Shown: positions 21,324 through 29,788 of the stretch, one piece after another
Layout: the number at the start of each line of letters is the position of its first letter
Numbering within the stretch: position 1 is the stretch's first letter
Origin: Leptolinea sp964420995
Lineage (GTDB): Bacteria > Chloroflexota > Anaerolineae > Anaerolineales > Anaerolineaceae
Length of the DNA stretch: 64,000 nt
NCBI GenBank assembly: GCA_964420995.1
Contig: CAYQUX010000012.1
Coordinates: forward strand, 62,001-126,000
Direction: 5' to 3'
Program-made: the position numbers and the translations under genes
The notes under the pieces: model-generated
The model's database searches: none
What the model was told of the DNA's origin: nothing
Seen by the model: the letters and a program-made list of their open reading frames with translations, nothing else

Positions 21324-23927
21324 TTAATTCGGAGTGGATTTTTCCCTCAATTGCGAAGGCACTTCGTAGATAATCACGCCGGCGTTCTCAAAAACAGGGG
21401 CCAGGTTTGATGAAAACTTTGATTCATTTACCCGATATGTGCTGCGCTCCAGCATGCCGATAAAAATGTAGCGAATATTGTACCTTTTTATAATCTCGAG
21501 AGCTTCCAGCCAGTTGGTTGTCTGGTAAAGCTGACGTATCTCAGTCTCACGATTGCCAATCTCTTTCGCTCCACCCCGCCATTGGGATTCATGACCGGGC
21601 CAACCAAGCACGGTTTGTTGACCGCTTTGCGTGGAGACACGCGCGTAACCGGTGTAGCTGCCACCAACGGCTTCCGCCACTATTCCTACTGGAGCACCTA
21701 TCAGGTAATTGATGGCAGCAGTCTCATCCGGATTTCCGCTTGAAAAGTACGCGTTGCCATCCAGCGTCAAGGTTCGTGTTTCGATTCCCTTGAAGCGATC
21801 ATTTAAACAGAAGAACGGATAAATCAGACCCGCCGACAGACTGGCAACAAACAGGATGCTTCCCAGCGTTCGCCACAATCCGCGCGCTCGGTTCCAGAAT
21901 ATATAACTGCATACCGCCGCTGCCACCGACCAGAGAATCCAGGCTTGATAATAGAACTTGAAGATCGTATTCATGCGCCAACCAAATTGATCGCGCAGGT
22001 AGAAGAATTCAGGGAAAAGCACCAGACCGGTTCCAACAGCCAGGATCAGGTAGACAAATGGCAGGGAATTTTCACTGCTTTCACTTTGACCACTGATTTC
22101 ATTATCAGGCAGAGAAGATTGTGCATCCCATATATTTTTACGGATTCGCAGCACGCCCCCCCACACCAGAGTTAATAGAAGCAGTAATGTCAGCAAGGCA
22201 CCCGGTATGGCCAGCCGGTGTATGGTGGTATCCAGCAGGATATCCCGCGCATTCGCGCTGCCCTGTATGCTGAAAAATAAACCAGCCGCCGCGCTCAGGT
22301 TGCCCGCCAGACCGGGATTAATGGAAACAAGCATTCCGGGAACATACGAAAAAAGCAGTCCCAGGACCAGCATGGCTGCCCACAAAATCCCAATCAGACT
22401 GAGCGCCTTTCCGAGTCCGGCAAACGCCGCCTGCCGGTTTTCCTGCATGGAAAAACAGTTGAGAATTCCCAGGAAAATGGGAACCAGCAGAATCCCAAAC
22501 ATGAGCCAGAGATGAGCTCCCCGCGTGAAGAAGGCCAGGCTCGGCAATAATCCGCCAGCCTGCGAGGCAAATCCGATATAAAACGGAAGGTAAAGTAATC
22601 CGCCGATAATTCCGAATGCCAGACCGCTTTCCAGAAATTCGATTATCCGGGCGCCACTCCATCCTTTGGAAAGATACACTCCCAGGACAATGGCCCCGCA
22701 GGAAAGGCCTACTCCAATGGGGAAATCCCAGGTATTCAGGAATGAAAGCCCACCAAATAAAAGTGCGCCCGCCCAGAATTGCAGCGGTGGCATCAAACTT
22801 TCACGGAAATCGGAACCGGTAAGGGATTCGTTGAACCAATTTTTTAACACATCCAACCAACCAGTACGGAAGTTCTGACCGGCTCTTGCCTGAAGAAAAA
22901 ACTCCAATGCCAGCGCGCATGCCAGTAAGACAAAAGGCATGGACAAAATATGTGGGTGAAGGTCAGCCAGGTACAGTGAGAAAAATGGAAATTCGTCGAT
23001 GATTTCTTTTGAATTTCCCGCCAGGTCATAATCCTGAAGCACCCGTGACGCCCGCCACCACCAGATTCCTCCCGGCCGGCTTGGGAAAAGGCCCAGCTTG
23101 GCCGGGGCTTCAGTTAATTCCTGAACATCCAGCCATTTCCAGAAGGCGGATTGTCCGGCAGCATCCCAACCAAAACCGGTCGAATGCAAAAGTTCCAGCA
23201 AGCCTTCCCAGTTGGCAGAAAAAATCAAGAAGACCGGGGCAAAAATAGCCGCCACGCCTTTTCGATTTCTGATCTCAGATGTTTCTTTTGAATCTCCGTT
23301 AAACCGTATGGTAGCCAGGATATTAAAAACCAGGCTGTAGATACCAACCGCTGCCATGGAAAACCAGAGAGCAAGCGCAAGGTTAAATCCCACACCTGAT
23401 ATGGTTCCCGTCAATCGGATAATACCGGCCACGATGATATAACCGAAATAATAATAAGAGATGGCATAACCCGAAAGCCAGGGATCCGCTGGAGGGAATG
23501 AAGGTGAACGCAGAATGGAATTGATGAATGCCAGTTCCATCGGTTTTTCGGTTCCGGTGATCTCCGGATAAGCGGAACGAACCAGCGCGAAAAACGCGAA
23601 TAACAGGATAAACGCGATATCCATTCCGGTGATGAACACACGGTGGATTTTTACCCAATTCTTGATGGTTGAAAAGCCTGCTTTCCAGGCAGCCAGAATT
23701 CCAAACAGCATGACCAGCAAATAAACAGCCGCCACTCCCACCCAGTTATTTGGCAATACGTTAAAGGTGACCGTAATCCAGTAAAGGTACCCAAATACCA
23801 GAAGGCCAGCCGGCTTGCCAAGGCCATATCCCCTTTCCGCCAATCTCGGAAACAAAAGATATAGGATTGGAAAAATTGACCAGCCCAGGGGAATCAGTAC
23901 AAAGACCCAGACAAAAAATGACATCAT
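21324..23927 (-). CDS. DUF2298 (Chlor_Arch_YYY) polytopic membrane protein
   Basis: 867 residues, strongly hydrophobic with well over fifteen membrane segments. Marks of the DUF2298/TIGR03662 family are AISYYYFGYII (~155-165, the YYYxG motif), EFPFFSLYLADLHPH (~310-325), NTWDFPIG, and a C-terminal block YNIRYIFIGMLERSTY. The family is of unknown function and occurs mainly in Chloroflexi and Archaea. The same blocks recur in the C-terminal half of the 1835-residue protein encoded just upstream. The aspartate/histidine-rich outside motif suggests metal binding or catalysis on a lipid-linked sugar, which is inference. It overlaps the DUF952 gene by four bases. Confidence 0.88.
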   Translation of the reverse strand: MMSFFVWVFVLIPLGWSIFPILYLLFPRLAERGYGLGKPAGLLVFGYLYWITVTFNVLPNNWVGVAAVYLLVMLFGILAAWKAGFSTIKNWVKIHRVFITGMDIAFILLFAFFALVRSAYPEITGTEKPMELAFINSILRSPSFPPADPWLSGYAISYYYFGYIIVAGIIRLTGTISGVGFNLALALWFSMAAVGIYSLVFNILATIRFNGDSKETSEIRNRKGVAAIFAPVFLIFSANWEGLLELLHSTGFGWDAAGQSAFWKWLDVQELTEAPAKLGLFPSRPGGIWWWRASRVLQDYDLAGNSKEIIDEFPFFSLYLADLHPHILSMPFVLLACALALEFFLQARAGQNFRTGWLDVLKNWFNESLTGSDFRESLMPPLQFWAGALLFGGLSFLNTWDFPIGVGLSCGAIVLGVYLSKGWSGARIIEFLESGLAFGIIGGLLYLPFYIGFASQAGGLLPSLAFFTRGAHLWLMFGILLVPIFLGILNCFSMQENRQAAFAGLGKALSLIGILWAAMLVLGLLFSYVPGMLVSINPGLAGNLSAAAGLFFSIQGSANARDILLDTTIHRLAIPGALLTLLLLLTLVWGGVLRIRKNIWDAQSSLPDNEISGQSESSENSLPFVYLILAVGTGLVLFPEFFYLRDQFGWRMNTIFKFYYQAWILWSVAAAVCSYIFWNRARGLWRTLGSILFVASLSAGLIYPFFCLNDRFKGIETRTLTLDGNAYFSSGNPDETAAINYLIGAPVGIVAEAVGGSYTGYARVSTQSGQQTVLGWPGHESQWRGGAKEIGNRETEIRQLYQTTNWLEALEIIKRYNIRYIFIGMLERSTYRVNESKFSSNLAPVFENAGVIIYEVPSQLREKSTPN

Positions 23928-24283
23928 ACGATTTGATCAGGCAGACTGGAAAAACTGCCATCGGTATTTGGGGGAAAATCAACCACTTTTTCCACAGCAT
24001 CCAGATTTAGAGGACCGTATAAATGCGGGTAGATTTCCCCATTGGGTGCGGTTTCATATTTAAGTCGCGCGGTCAGCTTTTTCACATTCACGCGCAATAA
24101 TACAAGACCGGATACGCCATGGTAATGACGGTTGGCTGTGGCAATCACCTGTTCAGCCCGGGAAAAATGGATAAAACCCTCCATGGGCAGTGATTGACAG
24201 GAATACTCACCCATTTCAAGACCTGTCTGCCAGTCCTGAAGGAGAGCCATATGAAAGATCACATCGTCATGTTGAGTGGTCAT
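23924..24283 (-). CDS. DUF952 family protein
   Basis: 119 residues, soluble, with no signal. DUF952 pattern: VIFHMALLQDWQTGLE, then EGFIHFSRAEQVIATANRHYHGVSGLVLLRVNV, then NGEIYPHLYGPLNLDAVEKVVDF. The histidines in GFIHFS and YPHLYG are characteristic, and the fold is related to small ADP-ribosyltransferase-like proteins, but no activity is established. It shares four-base ATGA overlaps with both neighbouring giant membrane protein genes, so its translation is tied to theirs. Confidence 0.87.
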   Translation of the reverse strand: MTTQHDDVIFHMALLQDWQTGLEMGEYSCQSLPMEGFIHFSRAEQVIATANRHYHGVSGLVLLRVNVKKLTARLKYETAPNGEIYPHLYGPLNLDAVEKVVDFPPNTDGSFSSLPDQIV

Positions 24284-27200
24284 TTTTCAGCCTTTACCTG
24301 GTAAATCGTCGTTGCATCTTTTTTATAAACCTCATCCCAGAGATCACCATTCAAATCAGCAAATTTGTCCAGGCCGGCTCCGGGGTAATGCAGATATTCC
24401 AATTGTCCAACAATAACATATCGAACATTATACTTTTTCAGGAAAGCCCTGGTTTCATCCCGGCTGGTCGTTTCGTAGAAGTGCTTGATTTCTTCAACAC
24501 GGTCAGTTACCACAGAAGATGCCAGAACCGCGCGCTGTTGACGCTGATGCCAGTTCCAGCCAACCACACCGGGCAGACCGGTGTAAATGGTATAGCGGCT
24601 TCCCCAGCGATATTCGACCGTGTTGGCCTCAACAATCACCGGCGAACCTTTCACGTTTTGCTGCATCCATTGAATGGCTTCGTAATCCTGTCCCAGGTCG
24701 ATGATCACCCCGTCATCACTAAATGTGGCTGTGGACATGTACTTCGCCCCATCCAGGCTATGCGGCGCCATTGGGCTGATACGATCGCGCACCTTGTCAA
24801 TTCCAGCCAGCAACGGGAACATGGCCGCGCATACAACCAGCACGCTGACACCCACCTGCCAGCCGTTATTCAGCCAGTCAGGCCATTCCATGCGTCGCGG
24901 GAATACCATAATGAAGGAAAACGCCGCGCTTAAGGAGAGCATCGTCCACCCCTGCAGGTAGAACTTGAAGACCGTATTCATGCGGCCAATATCACCGACC
25001 AGCACGATCAATTCAACCACAAGCGACAAAACCAGCCCTGTTCCAATAAGGAAAAGAACAAAACGTTTTGCCGGTTTTAACTGCGGCCGCAGCAAGAGCA
25101 CACCGGCCCATGACGCCAGCGGTAAAGCCATCCAGGCGATTCCCACCCCGCCGATGACCAACGCGATAGGTATCAATGCCAGTACAACCGCGATGGCGAT
25201 GATCAAACCCTTGAACGGCTTCAGGCGTCTCAACGCTGAAACCGGTGTAGTCGCCATCCAATCATAGGTTTCCTGAATAAACCATGAAAGGATCAATACA
25301 AGGAATAGGCCCCAGTGCGTGAAGTAGCTCCAGGAAGGCGTCCGAGCCCCTTTCCAAATTTCTGCAGCGTTATAACCCTGCCCGAACCATTGGGAAAATG
25401 GTTGGTAGAGGAGGAACGTGAAACCAATGAATGCTACCAGCGCGATAAGGATTTCCAGAAGCCGGTTTTGCCAGGTTTTCAACTTAAAGCTGTGCAGCAG
25501 GCGAGATCCACCAGTGGAAAAACCGCTGCATACCAGGCCGATACTGGCAATAACCAGATATACCGGCAAATCCCAGGTGTTGGTAGGTTTCAACGCGCCA
25601 ACCAGCAACCCTCCGATGAAGAGGCTAATTCCCAATTGGGCCCAATCCGGGATTTTTTCTTCAAAATCATGCCAGTGCCAATCACGCAGGATCATGGCCA
25701 GTGTCCAGGCAAGAATCGCCAGGGTAAGCGGTAACGCGATCATGTGCGCGTGCATGTCCGCGTAGAGAAATGTAAAGAAAGGAAATTCGGTGATCGGTTC
25801 ACCAGGGATGGCCCGGCTGGGGATCCAATACCAGTCACCGGCAGGGTAAGGAAAGCGTCCACCCTGAAGGATCTTCACCAATCCTTGCGCCGACCAGACA
25901 AACCGATCAATTAATGTCGAGTCTTCCATGGAGCCCGTGGGAGAACCCACGCGAATGAAACCATGCCAGATCATGCGAATGGTTCCAAGGTTGCCAAATA
26001 TCAACAACAACAGGGTTGAACCAATCCCGCCCAGCGCGGCCACAGGATTGAAAATGGGATTGAGCTTTTCTGGTTTAATAGACTCAACAACCGTTTTTTC
26101 AGGTTCGTAATACCCAACCCGGTCTGATACGTATTCATCATCAGACACATCGGATGGCAGGATCACGGCTGGATTCTCTGAAGCCAGCCTGGTACGCAGT
26201 ATTTTCTGTCGAAGTTTCTCCCCATACCCCTGAATGCGCGGACGTCGGAGTGAATCAATGAGTGAGTATCCAATCGAAAACGCGGCAGTTCCCACCAGGC
26301 TAAATAACGTTGGCAGGATCAGGTTGTAGGCTACTGAAGGCGTGATGCCCAGCAGTTTTACCGGGGTGCCCACGATTACAAATCCATAGTAGTAATAATT
26401 AATATATCCGCCGGCGAACCATGGATCATACGGCGGGAAACTGGTACTTTTCATCACCGCGTTGAAGTACGAGAAATCCATGGGTTTTTCTCCCCCCTTC
26501 CATGGATGCCACAGGTCAGGATTACCCAATCGTATGCCAAGGAAGAACAGGAAGAGAACCAGACTGGACGCTTCAATCCAGATGAACAATTTCCTCAGAT
26601 CATGGAAGTCTTCCGCGATCTCATTTCTCTGGAAATGATAAAAGATGGCAGAGATTCCAAGCAATAACACCAGGATCAAGAGGATGGTGATTCGGGAATA
26701 CTCCACGCCGATGGAACCTGCCAGCCAGGAGAAGTATGCCAGTAAAACCATTCCTACGATTTTTGATATCCCATAGCCTCTGTCAGACAAACCTTTGGTA
26801 GCTATTCGCAATATCGGGAATGCACCCCAGCCCAACAATGAGATCAGTAGATACCAGGCTACGGCTCCAATCCATGGGTACGTGTTTAAAATTGACTTAG
26901 GATCGAACAGTTCAACCCAGGTACCTCCCGCCTGTTGAGCAGCCAGTCGGCCTGCGGGAAGGGTCAAGTCTCCCTTATAACTTCCGGCTTTGTACGCCGT
27001 TACATTGACCACCTTGCCAAGGTCGACCGCGCTTAAAATGTCTTTTACCTTTTTAATTTCAAAATCTGCCTGTTTTTTGAAGATCATCACTTTGGGATGA
27101 TCGTAGACCGTGAAGGCTTCTTCGGCAAATTGCGTGTTGATCCGGAAATTGCCAATACTTGGGTCGCTCTGGAAAATCTTTACCAGTTCATATCCCAACT

Positions 27201-29787
27201 GTCCGGTGAACATCCCGGGTTCAGCCACCTTGTAACACCAGACAACATCCCTGTCCGCTGGACACCCCAGCAGTTTTCGGTAGTACTCGGTAGCCAGTGG
27301 GTAACGTTCGGGAACGCGGGTCGTTGTTCCCCACTGCCGGTTTGATGTCATGAAAATGTAATCCGCCTGTTGAATGGTGCTCAGGAACCGGTTCAATTTG
27401 TCCGGTTTTTCTTCCCAGTACATTTCAAAATTCAGGTCAGTTCGATAAGGACCGGAGTTGTAATCAAACGGTGTTATTCCATTGATGCCCAGAGGAAGAG
27501 GATCATCCCATGAAGTTTCAAGCGCGGGTTTATTGCCATACAGAGCAATATTCGCATCGTCTTCTGTGGTGACGATTAAGGTGTATTGTTTATCCTTTTC
27601 AACCTTAATGGGCGGGTCGAACTTGACCGCGGCACTCTGAAACGCATCAGCAAGTGATTCCTGAAATGTCACCGCCACAGAGGATGACCCGAGTGATTCT
27701 TCTCCCCCCGGTGTGAGCGAGAGCGTGAATGTAAGCACCTTCGTTCCAGTAGTGGAACCCAGATTGGCAACTTTTGGCAAAGTGATCTCTGAAAGCACAC
27801 CTGAGGAAATGGCCGAAAATGTAAGAGTATAAGGTCGGTTGATGCTTATCCCGTTGACAAGTTCAGGCAATACCATGTCATGAGTGAGCGATCCGCTGAC
27901 CATGCCAAGGGACACCGGTCCGGCAAGAACCAGGTTGATACCCGGGTCCACGAGACTCAGTCTAAGGTGATAGATCGTCCCTTCCTTCAACTCCATGGGA
28001 AGGTTGACTGAAATGGATGCCGCATCTCCCCGTGGATCACTGGTTGTCGGGAAATCACCCGCCACCTGCCCTGTTGTCAACACATTTCCCTTAGCATCGG
28101 TGATCTGCCCAATTATGGTTTTCACCTGCGGTGTATAAGCCGCGTCAATAACATGCGCCAGCTTGATAATCGCAAGTGCACCACTATCATTGGCTTTGAA
28201 CGCGATATCCACAGGTTCTTCGGCAGATAAAACACGATTCCCACGAAATGCCAGAGGCTGCCGGGTTGAGTTGGTATCATCGTCTATGTGCAGGGTAATC
28301 GCGGAAGGGATATTCTGATAAATCCATTCGCTGGCCGCGATACGGGTCATGGGGCGGTTATATATCCGGGTAAAAGCATACCCATAAGCCAGAGTTCCAA
28401 TTACGGAAAGGGTTCCGGCAACCACGGCCAGACTGCGAAGAATAACAGACCTGTTTGGGCGAGTAACCAGCTTGCCTTTTTCCCAAATGGCAAAAATTCC
28501 CCATGCCGCAATGACAGCAAAGGTGGGATAAACAAGAACCTGGTAACGCATGGCACGCACCCAGTTGATTGCCTGCCAGGTAAAGAAAACACCCGTCCAT
28601 CCCCAGATCAGAATGTGCTTTTTCCAGTTGGCTGTAATAATCCGCCAACCCATCAATACAAACCCACCGAAGGCTGCCAGTCCGAAAGGAAGTCCCATTC
28701 CGAAAAGGATCATGTTTTCTGGCGCGAACCATATCGGTCTGCGCGCCCACTGCAAAGCCGGCGGGAAGTCAACATCGCCGGAACTCTGTGAACTGATCTC
28801 GCGCAAGGTGGCGATCCACTTTTCACTGGGAACAAGTCCAAAGAATCCTGGACCGGAAAAGGCGTACGGCTGGAAAATGCGGAAAGCCAGAACACAAACG
28901 GCTCCGGCAATTACAACATTCCGAACATACGTGGTCAAGGAGGCGGCTCGTCTATCAGCAGGCAGGTTTAAATAGCGGATCATGTATGCCGCCGGGATTA
29001 ACAACGCGACCAGACCTGCATTGATCTTGGAGGCCATCGCGCATCCGACAAAAATTCCAAAAAATAAGACGTCGCCAATACCGTCCCAATCACCGGTATT
29101 CTTCCATAGCTTTTTGGTCTTTTGCCAGAAACTGACAGATTGCAGGTTCGGATCCTCTGAATCCAATCCTATCCAGGCAGGGATGGTTGGTTTCTCCTTT
29201 TGGGTCAGGATTCGAACGGCAAAATAAACCGCGGCTGTCGTGAAAAACGTTGTAAAAGTATCCACCGCGAAGTAATGCGATAACTGGATCTGCATGGCCG
29301 ATCCGGCGGTCAATGCGGCTGCGAGCAACGCCATTAATGGCTTTTTATACAGCCGTATGACGATCAAATACACCAGAAATACTGTCAGTAGGTCAAAAAA
29401 ACCGGATAAAGCCCGGCCAACCAGGAATATCTCATCGTATCCAGTTTGTTTTAATAACTCTCCCGCTCCCCGAACAATAAACAATGGCAATGTGCCATAA
29501 ACATAAAAACCATATCCACGGTTATTTGGATTGAGGGTGGATTTTGCCGTGTCGAAATATTCACCCAGGTTATTGACCGGCTGAATCGCTGATGCCACCA
29601 TGGTAAGAAAGCGTTCATCAGGATGAAGATGTTGGTTTTGATCCCAATTCATTCCAGTGAAACGGAAATAAGCACCCAGCACGAGGATGATTAATAGAAT
29701 TATTTCCCAGACAAGGGAATAACTCTTTTTCCGGGGAGCCGGTTGGGATGGAATTTTCTCTTGTTGCAGCACGGATTTTTTTCTCAT
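24280..29787 (-). CDS. Giant GT-C glycosyltransferase / DUF2298 fusion membrane protein
   Basis: 1835 residues in one uninterrupted frame. Residues ~20-470 form a GT-C module of GT39 type with the acidic pair in LHPDERFL (~57-64) and about ten membrane segments. Residues ~480-940 are largely hydrophilic and beta-rich, presumably outside the membrane. From ~960 another polytopic region carries the DUF2298 marks: YINYYYYGFVIVG (~1130), FPFFTFLYADMHAH (~1340), NTWDLPVY and, at the C-terminus, YNVRYVIVGQLEYLHY. Transfer of a sugar from a polyprenyl carrier, coupled to a DUF2298 activity, is a reasonable inference; substrates are unknown. The gene begins one base after the stop of the 723-residue GT-C-like gene. 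Confidence 0.86.
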   Translation of the reverse strand: MRKKSVLQQEKIPSQPAPRKKSYSLVWEIILLIILVLGAYFRFTGMNWDQNQHLHPDERFLTMVASAIQPVNNLGEYFDTAKSTLNPNNRGYGFYVYGTLPLFIVRGAGELLKQTGYDEIFLVGRALSGFFDLLTVFLVYLIVIRLYKKPLMALLAAALTAGSAMQIQLSHYFAVDTFTTFFTTAAVYFAVRILTQKEKPTIPAWIGLDSEDPNLQSVSFWQKTKKLWKNTGDWDGIGDVLFFGIFVGCAMASKINAGLVALLIPAAYMIRYLNLPADRRAASLTTYVRNVVIAGAVCVLAFRIFQPYAFSGPGFFGLVPSEKWIATLREISSQSSGDVDFPPALQWARRPIWFAPENMILFGMGLPFGLAAFGGFVLMGWRIITANWKKHILIWGWTGVFFTWQAINWVRAMRYQVLVYPTFAVIAAWGIFAIWEKGKLVTRPNRSVILRSLAVVAGTLSVIGTLAYGYAFTRIYNRPMTRIAASEWIYQNIPSAITLHIDDDTNSTRQPLAFRGNRVLSAEEPVDIAFKANDSGALAIIKLAHVIDAAYTPQVKTIIGQITDAKGNVLTTGQVAGDFPTTSDPRGDAASISVNLPMELKEGTIYHLRLSLVDPGINLVLAGPVSLGMVSGSLTHDMVLPELVNGISINRPYTLTFSAISSGVLSEITLPKVANLGSTTGTKVLTFTLSLTPGGEESLGSSSVAVTFQESLADAFQSAAVKFDPPIKVEKDKQYTLIVTTEDDANIALYGNKPALETSWDDPLPLGINGITPFDYNSGPYRTDLNFEMYWEEKPDKLNRFLSTIQQADYIFMTSNRQWGTTTRVPERYPLATEYYRKLLGCPADRDVVWCYKVAEPGMFTGQLGYELVKIFQSDPSIGNFRINTQFAEEAFTVYDHPKVMIFKKQADFEIKKVKDILSAVDLGKVVNVTAYKAGSYKGDLTLPAGRLAAQQAGGTWVELFDPKSILNTYPWIGAVAWYLLISLLGWGAFPILRIATKGLSDRGYGISKIVGMVLLAYFSWLAGSIGVEYSRITILLILVLLLGISAIFYHFQRNEIAEDFHDLRKLFIWIEASSLVLFLFFLGIRLGNPDLWHPWKGGEKPMDFSYFNAVMKSTSFPPYDPWFAGGYINYYYYGFVIVGTPVKLLGITPSVAYNLILPTLFSLVGTAAFSIGYSLIDSLRRPRIQGYGEKLRQKILRTRLASENPAVILPSDVSDDEYVSDRVGYYEPEKTVVESIKPEKLNPIFNPVAALGGIGSTLLLLIFGNLGTIRMIWHGFIRVGSPTGSMEDSTLIDRFVWSAQGLVKILQGGRFPYPAGDWYWIPSRAIPGEPITEFPFFTFLYADMHAHMIALPLTLAILAWTLAMILRDWHWHDFEEKIPDWAQLGISLFIGGLLVGALKPTNTWDLPVYLVIASIGLVCSGFSTGGSRLLHSFKLKTWQNRLLEILIALVAFIGFTFLLYQPFSQWFGQGYNAAEIWKGARTPSWSYFTHWGLFLVLILSWFIQETYDWMATTPVSALRRLKPFKGLIIAIAVVLALIPIALVIGGVGIAWMALPLASWAGVLLLRPQLKPAKRFVLFLIGTGLVLSLVVELIVLVGDIGRMNTVFKFYLQGWTMLSLSAAFSFIMVFPRRMEWPDWLNNGWQVGVSVLVVCAAMFPLLAGIDKVRDRISPMAPHSLDGAKYMSTATFSDDGVIIDLGQDYEAIQWMQQNVKGSPVIVEANTVEYRWGSRYTIYTGLPGVVGWNWHQRQQRAVLASSVVTDRVEEIKHFYETTSRDETRAFLKKYNVRYVIVGQLEYLHYPGAGLDKFADLNGDLWDEVYKKDATTIYQVKAEK

Positions 29788-29788
29788 G

